Shown here in pieces: positions 34,597-42,501 of a stretch of 64,000 nucleotides of DNA. The first letter of the stretch is position 1. Every line of letters starts with the position of its first letter. The stretch covers positions 1-64,000 of the forward strand of contig DASVRI010000012.1 of assembly GCA_036388675.1 (NCBI GenBank). The letters are read 5' to 3'. Made by a program: the position numbers and the translations under genes. This DNA comes from DASVUS01 sp036388675 (GTDB lineage: Bacteria; Armatimonadota; Abditibacteriia; Abditibacteriales; Abditibacteriaceae). The notes beneath the pieces are model-generated. The model was not told the origin of the DNA. It did not search any database and was given only the letters and a program-made list of their open reading frames with translations.

Positions 34597-36441
34597 TCAG
34601 GCGCCGTCGCCGATGAGTGAGGCGTATTTCTCTGCCACGACTTTGCGCTTGATTTTCAGTGTCGGCGTCAGTTCGCCACTCTCGACGGAAAACGGTTGCG
34701 CCACCAAAGCGATTTTCTTGATTTTTTCAAAGTCGGCCAGATGCCCGGTCAGGCGCTCGACTTCGCCGCGCATCAGCTTGTTGACAGCCGGGAGTCGAAC
34801 CAGTTCTTCTTCGCCCATTGTGCCCAGGTTCTCTTTTTTCGAGTACTCTTGCAGGGCTTTCATGTCGGGTACGAGCAATGCCACAACGCCTTTTTGATGA
34901 TCGCCCAAGAGCACCACTTGCGTGATGAGCGGCGACTCGGACAGCTTCATCTCGATGGGCGCGGGCGCCACTTTCTTGCCGTTGGCCAGCACCAGCAAAT
35001 CTTTCTTGCGGTCGGTGATTTTGAGATAGTTGTCTTTGAACTCACCGATGTCGCCGGTGTGAAACCAGCCCTCTTTGTCGATTGCTTCGGCGGTCGCTTC
35101 GGGCTTGTTCCAGTAGCCTTTCATGATCGACGCGCCGCGCACCAGAATCTCGCCGTCGTCCGCGATTTTGATGGTGACGGAATCGACCGGTTCGCCCACA
35201 GTGCCCAGCCGCACACGGCGCGGACGATTGACCGCGATAACAGGCGAAGTTTCGGTGAGGCCATAGCCTTCGAGAATATTTAAACCGGCGCCGAGAAAGA
35301 GCGCGCCCAGTTCCGCCGACATCGGTGCGCCGCCCGAAATGAAGGCTTTCAAACGTCCGCCGAATCGCTCGCGAATTTTGGAATACACCTTCGCATCATA
35401 CACGCGCAGCTTCACGTTTTCGATGAGGCTTAGACCGGATGCACCGTCCAGATGCCCCTGCGCCGCGCCGCTTTTTTGCGCCAGTTGCAGCGCGTCCAAA
35501 TACTTGCCGCGCTGACTTTCCGGCAATGAAGTCGCGGCGCTTTGCAGCTTGTCGCGCAGCGATTCATAAAGGCGCGGCACGCACAGCATCAGCGTCGGGC
35601 GTGCTTCGCGCAGGTTTTTATCGAGTGTGAACAGGCTCTCGCTGTAGGCGATGGCCGCACCCATGCGCAGCGGCAAATAGAAGCCTGCCGTGCGCTCGTA
35701 AACATGGGCCAGCGGCAAAAAGGATAGAAACACATCTTCGTTCATCTGACCGAACGCGTCGTGCAGCGCTTTGTTCAGGTCTTCAACATTCGCGATGATG
35801 TTGCGGTGCGTCAGCATGGCGCCTTTGGGGTCGCCGGTGGTGCCGCTGGTGTAAATAATAGTAGCGACATCGTCGGCCACGGCGGCGGGCCAGGTCGCTT
35901 CATAAACCGTGGTGTTCTGCGCCAGATGCGTTTCGCCGGAGGTTTCCAATTGCGCGAAGCTGCAAAGAGATGGCAGCGCGGCAGCCGCTTCCGAGTACTC
36001 ATCCGGCGCTTCCATCACAACGACGTGGCGCAGTGCCGGTAATTCATCCCGGATGTCGCAAATCTTCTTGAGCTGTTTCGCATCAGACACAAACACCAGC
36101 GAAGCGCCGCAGTCCTGCAAAATGCCCTTGACCTGCACCGCCGGTAACGTGGAAAAGAGCGGCACGCTGATGGCGCCCATCATCTGGCAGGCCAGGTCGG
36201 CAATGGCCCATTCGTCTGAGTTTTCGGCCAGGATGGCGGCGCGCTCGCCACGCTCCAGGCCAAGCGCCAGCAAGCCGCCGGTGGCCAATCGCACACGCTG
36301 CGCCGTCTGCGCATACGAAGTGTAATGATAGGCATTATCGGCTTTGCTCTTGGTGCCCAGGGCGGGGCGTTCGGCGTGAGTGACAAAGGCGCGCTGCGCC
36401 AATTCAGCCAGCGTGAGCGGCGGCTTTTTGGGATCGAACAT
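34597..36441 (-). CDS. Long-chain fatty acid-CoA ligase
   Basis: 614 residues, full length for the FadD15/FAA-like branch. The AMP-binding motif YTSGTTGDPKGAMLTHRN lies near residue 197, the adenylate-binding EGYGLTETSP near 390, and the C-terminal hinge/catalytic region GEILVRGASIMKGYW then TDRKKDLLVLANGKKVAP near 470. It activates free fatty acids with ATP and CoA at the membrane face for oxidation or lipid synthesis. AAGGAGC stands 8 bases before the ATG. It converges with the large permease gene (25 bases). A long antisense frame over its 5' end is a shadow. Confidence 0.93.
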   Translation of the reverse strand: MFDPKKPPLTLAELAQRAFVTHAERPALGTKSKADNAYHYTSYAQTAQRVRLATGGLLALGLERGERAAILAENSDEWAIADLACQMMGAISVPLFSTLPAVQVKGILQDCGASLVFVSDAKQLKKICDIRDELPALRHVVVMEAPDEYSEAAAALPSLCSFAQLETSGETHLAQNTTVYEATWPAAVADDVATIIYTSGTTGDPKGAMLTHRNIIANVEDLNKALHDAFGQMNEDVFLSFLPLAHVYERTAGFYLPLRMGAAIAYSESLFTLDKNLREARPTLMLCVPRLYESLRDKLQSAATSLPESQRGKYLDALQLAQKSGAAQGHLDGASGLSLIENVKLRVYDAKVYSKIRERFGGRLKAFISGGAPMSAELGALFLGAGLNILEGYGLTETSPVIAVNRPRRVRLGTVGEPVDSVTIKIADDGEILVRGASIMKGYWNKPEATAEAIDKEGWFHTGDIGEFKDNYLKITDRKKDLLVLANGKKVAPAPIEMKLSESPLITQVVLLGDHQKGVVALLVPDMKALQEYSKKENLGTMGEEELVRLPAVNKLMRGEVERLTGHLADFEKIKKIALVAQPFSVESGELTPTLKIKRKVVAEKYASLIGDGA

Positions 36442-36614
36442 GGATGGAAGCTCCTTGGCTCGGCATCACAATTATACACGCTCTTCGCAGGTTTTTGATA
36501 CGCTACCGGCGCGCAGGTGCCACGCGCACGCCACAAAATTAACTTCGGCGAAACACCTCCGTAACGGCTGCTGGCCATAATGTAACGCACTACATTCAAC
36601 GATTGAATCAGCTT

Positions 36615-37547
36615 ATGTGCGGCATTGCAGGCATCCTCAAACTCGACGGACACGGCACTTCTCCCATCGGCCACGACTTGCTGCGCATGGCAACGTGCCT
36701 GCAACATCGCGGTGCCGACTCGGCGGGCGTGGCGGTTTTTTCGCCCGACAATTCGGAGCAAGCACACCTTCAAGTCGCCATGCCTCTGGGCGCGGCTTCG
36801 CCCAATGCCGCAACGATGCTGGGCCTTGGCGCCGGACGCATTGCGCAGGTGCAGGCCGAGCGCGGCGGTTTTTCGGCGGCTTTGCTCGAAGCCGAAGCGC
36901 TGAATGGCGCGAGCAACGGCCATAGTGCGCCGGGCGACGCCGCTTTCATCCGCGACCTGGAAGAGAGCCTGGCAGGAGGCACTATCTCCGCCATGGGACG
37001 CACCATGCGTGTCTACAAAGCGGTCGGTGCGGTTGAAGAACTGGCGGGGCAAATAGAAGATCTGCGCGGCACGCACGGACTGGCGCATCTGCGCCTGGCA
37101 ACCGAAAGCCGCATCGACCCGGCGCACGCGCAGCCGTTCTGGGGACGTCCTTACCATGACATCGCCGTGACGCACAACGGCCACATCACCAACTACCTCA
37201 AGTTGCGGCGCGGTTTCGAGTCGCGCGGCTTTTCGTTCGCTTCGCACAACGATTCGGAAATCATCGGCGTTTACCTGGGCGACAAAATGGAAGCGGGCTT
37301 TTCCTTTGGTGAAGCGCTTGAAGCCGCCGCGCGCGAACTGGATGGATCGTTTTCGTTTATTGCTGCGACCGCGCACGGGCTGGGCGTAGCACGCGATCCG
37401 CTCGCGACCAAGCCTCTGTTATATGCGCAAACCGATGACACATTAGCGCTCGCTTCGGAGCCGCAGGCGCTTTATCGAGTACTCGGAAGTGACATTCGTA
37501 TTCGCGAAATCAAACCAAAGGAAACACGCGCTTGGGAACTGCTGTAA
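36615..37547 (+). CDS. Class II glutamine amidotransferase subunit (GlxB / N-methylglutamate synthase A-like)
   Basis: 310 residues. The start is placed at the ATG directly before Cys (MCGIAGIL), because class II amidotransferases need an N-terminal Cys nucleophile after Met removal; an upstream start at 36603 would hide it. Further motifs are QHRGADSAGVAVF (~35) and LAHLRLATES plus HNGHITNY. It resembles GlxB, the stand-alone glutaminase domain of three-part glutamate-synthase-like complexes, which frees ammonia from glutamine. It begins a five-gene operon with overlapping or near-touching genes. The ribosome-binding site is weak. Confidence 0.88.
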   Translation: MCGIAGILKLDGHGTSPIGHDLLRMATCLQHRGADSAGVAVFSPDNSEQAHLQVAMPLGAASPNAATMLGLGAGRIAQVQAERGGFSAALLEAEALNGASNGHSAPGDAAFIRDLEESLAGGTISAMGRTMRVYKAVGAVEELAGQIEDLRGTHGLAHLRLATESRIDPAHAQPFWGRPYHDIAVTHNGHITNYLKLRRGFESRGFSFASHNDSEIIGVYLGDKMEAGFSFGEALEAAARELDGSFSFIAATAHGLGVARDPLATKPLLYAQTDDTLALASEPQALYRVLGSDIRIREIKPKETRAWELL

Positions 37548-38266
37548 TCTTACAGGAACTTCAAACCCTCAATTGCGCGCTGCACACCACGCGCGAAATC
37601 AACGCGTGGCTCAAAGACGCTGCACGACAGGCGGCTCTCGATGGTTCTTCACCCGAAGTCGTGTTGCAGAACCCCGACTCGCGCCACAATCTCGCCGTCG
37701 GCTTGATGACGCCGCTGCGCATTCGCATTGATGGGCCGGTCGGTTACTATTGCGCCGGTTTGTGCGATGGCATTGAAATGCTCATTAACGGTGGCTGTGG
37801 TTGGGGCCTGGCCGAAAATCTCATGGGTGGCACAGTGCATCTCAAAGGTTCGGCGGGCAGCGCGGCGGGCGCGACGATGCGTGGCGGCCTCATTGTGATC
37901 GAAGGCGATGCCGGTGCACGTTGCGGCGCGGCCATGAAAGGCGGCACGCTCGTAGTGCACGGCGATGTGGGTTTCATGACCGGCTTTATGATGCAAAAAG
38001 GCACCATGATTATCGGCGGCGATGCCGGCGAAGCGCTGGGCGATTCGTTGTATGAAGGCAAGATTTACCTGCGCGGCAACGCCGAGAACCTGGGCAGCGA
38101 CGCTGTGCAAGTCGATATGACTGAAGATGACGCCACGATGCTGCAACGAGTACTCGTGCAGGCAAAATTCGACGCCAAGCCCGCCGACTTTAAGAAAATC
38201 GAATCCGGCAAACGCCTTTACAACTTCGACACCAAAGAAAAAGAAATCTGGAAAAACGCCATGTAG
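37532..38266 (+). CDS. GXGXG-domain subunit (GlxC / N-methylglutamate synthase B-like)
   Basis: 244 residues. It starts with TTG at 37532, eight bases after AAGGAA, and overlaps the end of the amidotransferase gene by 16 bases, so translation is coupled. The body is the right-handed beta helix of the glutamate synthase C-terminal domain, with repeated GG/AG turns (LMGGTVHLKGSAGSAAGATM, RCGAAMKGGTLVVHGDVG, GTMIIGGDAGEALGDSLYEG). In glutamate synthase this domain bridges glutaminase and synthase halves structurally. It is present as a separate chain in the GlxBCD/MgsABC type of complex. Confidence 0.88.
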   Translation: MGTAVILQELQTLNCALHTTREINAWLKDAARQAALDGSSPEVVLQNPDSRHNLAVGLMTPLRIRIDGPVGYYCAGLCDGIEMLINGGCGWGLAENLMGGTVHLKGSAGSAAGATMRGGLIVIEGDAGARCGAAMKGGTLVVHGDVGFMTGFMMQKGTMIIGGDAGEALGDSLYEGKIYLRGNAENLGSDAVQVDMTEDDATMLQRVLVQAKFDAKPADFKKIESGKRLYNFDTKEKEIWKNAM

Positions 38267-38309
38267 CCTTGCTGCAAAGTCGCGTTACGTTTTTGATGCA
38301 CCTTGTTAG

Positions 38310-38317
38310 GAGTACTC
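38310..38317 (+). promoter_or_regulatory. Ribosome-binding site formed by a GAGTACTC octamer
   Basis: The octamer touches the ATG at 38318. Its first bases complete the Shine-Dalgarno core AGGAG at 38308-38312, five bases from the start codon. This is the only copy in the window that clearly serves as part of a ribosome-binding site. Confidence 0.7.
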
Positions 38318-39682
38318 ATGCCGATTGACGACCGCACGCCATCCCGCATCTGGGACCCCGGCACCATTAACGATATTCAGGAAAAAGCGCGCCTGGGCCG
38401 CTATCGCATTCGCGCCTTTTCGACCGCGCGCGGCCTGCCCAACCTCGAAGACCTGACGTTTATTCCCGCGGGACTGACACGCGTGCCGCTGGAAGGCTAT
38501 CGCGAGCAGTGTGATACAAGTGTCACGTTGGGCGGGCGCTTCGCCAAAAAACCGCTGCAACTGAAAACGCCCATCACCATTGCGGGCATGAGTTACGGCG
38601 CTCTGTCGCGCAACGCTAAAGAAGCGTTGGGATTAGGCGCTTCGCGCGTGGGAACTTCGACCTGCACCGGCGATGGCGGCATGCACCCGACCGACCGCGA
38701 GTACTCGAAGACGCTGGTTTATCAGTGCTTGCCCAGTCGCTATGGTTTTAATCCGCATGACGTAATGCGCGCCGATGCGATTGAAGTTGTGGTGGGGCAG
38801 GGCGCCAAACCCGGCACCGGCGGCTTGTTGCTGGGCCAGAAAGTCAGCCCCGAAATCGCCGGTATGCGCGACTTGCCCGCAGGTGTCGATCAGCGCAGCC
38901 CATGCCGCCACCCGGATTGGATGGGGCCGGAAGACCTTGCCATAAAGATTGAAGAGCTGCGCGAAGCGACCGATTGGCAAAAGCCGATTTACGTTAAGCT
39001 GGGCGCGGCCCGCGTTTATGAAGATGTGAAACTCGCGGCCAAAGCCGGCGCCGATTGCGTTGTGGTCGACGGCATGGAAGGCGGCACGGCGGCCAGCCCC
39101 GATGTGTTGCTCGACCACACCGGAATCCCCACACTGGGCGCTATCTGTGAAGCGGCACGCGCTCTGGAAGACTTGGGCCTCAGCGGCGAAGTGCAGCTTA
39201 TCGCCAGTGGCGGCATCAAAAGCGGCGTCGATGCGGCCAAGGCGCTGGCGCTGGGAGCGGACGCGGTGGCTATTGGTACAGCCGCCATGATTGCGCTCAA
39301 CTGCAACGCGCCGTTCTACGTGGAAGATTATGAGAAGATGGGCACACTCCCGGGTGCTTGCCATCATTGTCATACAGGACGCTGCCCGGTTGGCATCACG
39401 ACGCAAGACCCCGAACTGATGGCGCGCCTGCCGGTCGAAGAAGCCGCCGAGCGCATCGAGAATTTCCTCCATGCCATGACGCTGGAAATTCAGATCATGG
39501 CGCGCGCCTGTGGCAAGAGCCATGTCGGCAACCTCGACCGTGACGACCTGCGCGCGCTCACGTTGGAAGCGGCTCTCATCACCGGATTGCCCTTAGCCGG
39601 TATGCGTGCGCCGCTGGATGCGAGTACTCTGTTGCCGGTTTTGCAGCAGCACAATGCGCACAGCACGAACGGAAAGCATTGA
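38318..39682 (+). CDS. FMN-binding glutamate synthase-like subunit (GlxD / N-methylglutamate synthase C-like)
   Basis: 454 residues from the ATG at 38318. It has the FMN-binding TIM-barrel of the glutamate synthase family: ITIAGMSYGALSRNAKEALG (~residue 95), STCTGDGGMHP (~115), YVKLGAARVYEDVKLAAKAG (~220), DGMEGGTAAS (~250) and IASGGIKSG (~300). The iron-sulphur cluster loop is CHHCHTGRCPVGI near residue 347. With the two upstream chains it forms a complete three-part enzyme that moves glutamine's amide ammonia onto a 2-oxo acid or exchanges an amine with glutamate. Its stop overlaps the start of the next gene. Confidence 0.9.
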   Translation: MPIDDRTPSRIWDPGTINDIQEKARLGRYRIRAFSTARGLPNLEDLTFIPAGLTRVPLEGYREQCDTSVTLGGRFAKKPLQLKTPITIAGMSYGALSRNAKEALGLGASRVGTSTCTGDGGMHPTDREYSKTLVYQCLPSRYGFNPHDVMRADAIEVVVGQGAKPGTGGLLLGQKVSPEIAGMRDLPAGVDQRSPCRHPDWMGPEDLAIKIEELREATDWQKPIYVKLGAARVYEDVKLAAKAGADCVVVDGMEGGTAASPDVLLDHTGIPTLGAICEAARALEDLGLSGEVQLIASGGIKSGVDAAKALALGADAVAIGTAAMIALNCNAPFYVEDYEKMGTLPGACHHCHTGRCPVGITTQDPELMARLPVEEAAERIENFLHAMTLEIQIMARACGKSHVGNLDRDDLRALTLEAALITGLPLAGMRAPLDASTLLPVLQQHNAHSTNGKH

Positions 39683-40866
39683 TGGTAACGACGACTGATG
39701 TCCTTGTAATTGGCGGCGGCTTAATGGGCTGCGCCACGGCTTATGAGATGTCGCGGCGCGGGCTGCGCGTGATGCTGGTCGAGCGGCGTGAAGAACCGGG
39801 ACGCGAAACCACGGCGCGTTCGGGCGCCATTATTCGCGCGCACTACGGCGTGCCGGAACTGGTGGCGCTTTCTCTCGAAGCCAATCGGCGCTATGCCAGT
39901 GGCGGTGAAGATGGCCTCGATTTTGGCTTTCAACGGTGTGGCTACGCCGTGCTGGTAGATGAAGACGACCGTGACGTGCTGCTGGCCAACATGGCAATGC
40001 ACCGCGGCCTGGGCGTCAATGTCGAATTGCTGCAAGCGTGCGAATTGCAGGATATGGTGCCTTCGCTCAAAATGCACGATGTCGCGGCGGTGGCTTATGA
40101 GCCGGAAGGCGGCTATGCCAATCCGCTGCAAACCGTGCAGGCTTTCGCCGCTGCCGCGCGGCGCAACGGCGCTACCCTGTGTTTCGGTGCTGCGGTTGTC
40201 AATGCACAAAAAGCCGGTGGCGATTGGCGCATCGAGTTGCAAAATGGCGACACGGTTTCCTCGGCGCAAGTCGTGTTGTGTACCGGCAACTGGTCGTATG
40301 GTGTGGGCGCTCTGTTCGGGTTGCAACTGCCGGTTGCGCCGGTGCGCGCACAGATTACTGTGATGCAGCGTCCTCCACAATTCGGGGGTTCGTTTCCCGT
40401 TATCTCCGACCTGGTGAACCTGGCCTATTTTCGCGTTGAGGGCGAAAGCGGCATGTGGGTCGGTTCTTCCGACATGAGCGATTTGCAAGAAGCATTGCCT
40501 GCGCCTGAAGGCTTTAATGAGGTGGCAGATAGCCAGGCGATTGAAGCGGCGCGCCATAAAACGGCGCTACGGTTTGAAGGTTTTGACACTAGCGACAAGG
40601 GCGATGTGCAGCGCGCCTTTTGCGGGCTGTATGAAACCACGCCCGACTGGCAACCCATTATTGATTCGTTCGATAACGTGCATGTGGCGGTCGGCTTTTC
40701 CGGTCACGGTTTCAAGCTGGCGCCGGTCGTGGGTGAAGAGATGGCGCATCGTGTGACGAGTACTCAGTCGCCTTTTGATACTTCTATTTTCGATCTCGCT
40801 CGGTTTGAAGAGGGGCGGCCCATCAAGTCGCGCCATGTTTATCGCCGCGCGCGGTTTCTGCGCTAG
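39682..40866 (+). CDS. FAD-dependent oxidoreductase, sarcosine oxidase beta / MgdA-like
   Basis: 394 residues from the ATG that overlaps the previous stop (TGATG), so translation is coupled. DAO-fold flavoprotein: VLVIGGGLMGCATAYEMSRR at the start, TTARSGAIIRAHYG (~42), and near the end FCGLYETTPDWQPIID and VGFSGHGFKLAP. Its length and these motifs suit the beta subunit of heterotetrameric sarcosine oxidase and subunit A of N-methylglutamate dehydrogenase. The partner subunits (SoxD, SoxA, SoxG types) are not in the window. It may act alone or use partners elsewhere. Context suggests the substrate is N-methylglutamate. Confidence 0.85.
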   Translation: MVTTTDVLVIGGGLMGCATAYEMSRRGLRVMLVERREEPGRETTARSGAIIRAHYGVPELVALSLEANRRYASGGEDGLDFGFQRCGYAVLVDEDDRDVLLANMAMHRGLGVNVELLQACELQDMVPSLKMHDVAAVAYEPEGGYANPLQTVQAFAAAARRNGATLCFGAAVVNAQKAGGDWRIELQNGDTVSSAQVVLCTGNWSYGVGALFGLQLPVAPVRAQITVMQRPPQFGGSFPVISDLVNLAYFRVEGESGMWVGSSDMSDLQEALPAPEGFNEVADSQAIEAARHKTALRFEGFDTSDKGDVQRAFCGLYETTPDWQPIIDSFDNVHVAVGFSGHGFKLAPVVGEEMAHRVTSTQSPFDTSIFDLARFEEGRPIKSRHVYRRARFLR

Positions 40867-40929
40867 GCGACCTCGCCGAATAGTTTCTAAACCCAACACA
40901 ATTGTCGTCATTTTCGAGGAGTGCTGCTT

Positions 40930-42279
40930 ATGCTCAACGTATCCGAAACGCAAAAGATGTTCCAGGAAAAAGGCATCAAGTATTTCATGATGTCGTTTGT
41001 AGACTTGAACGGCACGCCGCGCGCCAAGCTGGTGCCCGCCGAATGTCTGAGTGATGTCGCCGAAGGGGCCGCCGGATTTGCCGGTTTCGCAGTTGATGGC
41101 GTGGGGCAAGGCCCGCACGATCCGGATTTGTCATGCGTGCCGAAAAGCGACTCCAGCGTGTTTCCGCTGCCGTGGAAGCCGGGCCTGGCCTGGATTGCGG
41201 GCAACCTGCAAATGGACGGCACCGATTGGGAATATTGCCCGCGCTCCATTCTTTCACGCACAACTGAAAGGGCACGTGAAATGGGCTTCACTTTCATGTT
41301 GGGCGTGGAGCCGGAGTTCTTTCTCATCGACAAAAAAGCCGACGGCACTCCCTCTATCGCCGATCCCGCCGATACTTTAGATAAGCCGTGTTATAGCCAG
41401 CTTTCGCTGCTGCGCAATGCCGACTTTCTGACGACGATTATTTCGCATCTTAACGAATTGGGTTACGGCGTTTATCAAAACGATCACGAGGATGCCAACG
41501 GCCAGTTCGAAATTAACTGGCGTTACGCCGACGCCATGACAACGGCCGATCAGGTGTCGTTTTTCAAGTTCATGGTGAAGGCGCTCGCTGAAGAGCGCGG
41601 GCTGGGCGCTACCTTCATGCCCAAGCCGTTTTCGGATTTAACGGGCAACGGCGCGCACATGCACATCTCGCTGTGGGACGTTGAAGCACGCGACAACTTG
41701 TTCCTCGATAAAAACGATACGCATGGACTGAGCAGCTTGGCCTATGCCTTTATCGGCGGTGTTGTGGCGCACGCCAAAGGCTTATGCGCGCTGACGGCGC
41801 CGAGCGTTAATTCCTACAAGCGACTGGGCGCGCGCTGCCCCAATTCCGGTGCGACATGGGCGCCGGTTTTCATTACGCACGGCGGCAACAACCGCACCAT
41901 GATGATTCGCGTGCCCGCAGCCGGTCGCTTCGAATATCGCACCGCCGATAGTTCGGCGAATCCATACCTGGCGGCGACCGGCATCCTGGCTGCCGGCCTG
42001 GACGGCATCGAAAAAGGTTTGCAGTCAGGTGCGCGACGCGAGGGCAACTTGTTTGAAATGTCGCGCCAGCAGGCGCTGGATGCGGGTATTAATTTGCTGC
42101 CGTCGAACCTGGGTGAAGCGCTTGATGAACTGGAACGCGACGAAGTATTATGTGATGCGCTGGGTTCAGATTACGCCCAAATCTATTTGCAAACCAAGCG
42201 CGCTGAGTGGAACGAGTACTCGGACATGATCGCCAAAAGCGTCACCTCATGGGAGTGGAAAAAGTATCTGAGCTTGTAA
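40930..42279 (+). CDS. GlnT-type glutamine synthetase / gamma-glutamylmethylamide synthetase-like
   Basis: 449 residues from the ATG at 40930, with GAGGAG ten bases upstream (a GTG at 40921 lies too close to it). It carries the catalytic segments of the glutamine synthetase fold: GVEPEFFLI, QNDHEDANGQFEINW, FMPKPFSDLTGNGAHMHISL, NSYKRLG and RTADSSANPYLAATG. The pattern KYFMMSFVDLNGTPRAKLVP is that of the GlnT branch, which includes GmaS, the enzyme ligating methylamine to glutamate. The operon with an MgsABC-like complex and an MgdA-like flavoprotein supports the methylamine role, but ordinary glutamine synthesis or another amide ligation is not excluded. Confidence 0.88.
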   Translation: MLNVSETQKMFQEKGIKYFMMSFVDLNGTPRAKLVPAECLSDVAEGAAGFAGFAVDGVGQGPHDPDLSCVPKSDSSVFPLPWKPGLAWIAGNLQMDGTDWEYCPRSILSRTTERAREMGFTFMLGVEPEFFLIDKKADGTPSIADPADTLDKPCYSQLSLLRNADFLTTIISHLNELGYGVYQNDHEDANGQFEINWRYADAMTTADQVSFFKFMVKALAEERGLGATFMPKPFSDLTGNGAHMHISLWDVEARDNLFLDKNDTHGLSSLAYAFIGGVVAHAKGLCALTAPSVNSYKRLGARCPNSGATWAPVFITHGGNNRTMMIRVPAAGRFEYRTADSSANPYLAATGILAAGLDGIEKGLQSGARREGNLFEMSRQQALDAGINLLPSNLGEALDELERDEVLCDALGSDYAQIYLQTKRAEWNEYSDMIAKSVTSWEWKKYLSL

Positions 42280-42436
42280 AAGTTGGCTGTATTGGTTGAC
42301 GGCGAATAGAGAATCGTCGTGCCTGCCCCTGAAGGAGCGGACTGAACCACAATCATTCCTCATGCACTTACCGTTCGTCAATGATCTCCGCATGTGCCAC
42401 TCAAATTTGCTGTAGTAAACTGTTACAACCTCTTAA

Positions 42437-42464
42437 TTCACCCGTAACAAAGTGGCGTTAAAAT
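42437..42464 (+). promoter_or_regulatory. Weak candidate promoter of the ATP-grasp/alpha-E operon
   Basis: TTCACC at 42437-42442 and TAAAAT at 42459-42464 with a 16-base spacer, 38 bases before the GTG start. The match to the sigma-70 consensus is partial and the -35 box is poor. Confidence 0.25.
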
Positions 42465-42501
42465 CGCACTAAATCCACAGAAAGCAGTTTTTCCTGTTAT
42501 C

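Noticed and set aside
36180..37376. 398-residue open frame on the minus strand
   Set aside because: It overlaps the starts of both the acyl-CoA ligase and the amidotransferase genes, is Arg/His-rich and shows no domain; it is a shadow frame of high-GC coding DNA.
36615..39682. Standard glutamate synthase (gltB)
   Set aside because: The three domains are separate genes in the GlxBCD/MgsABC manner and no small NADPH subunit gene is present.
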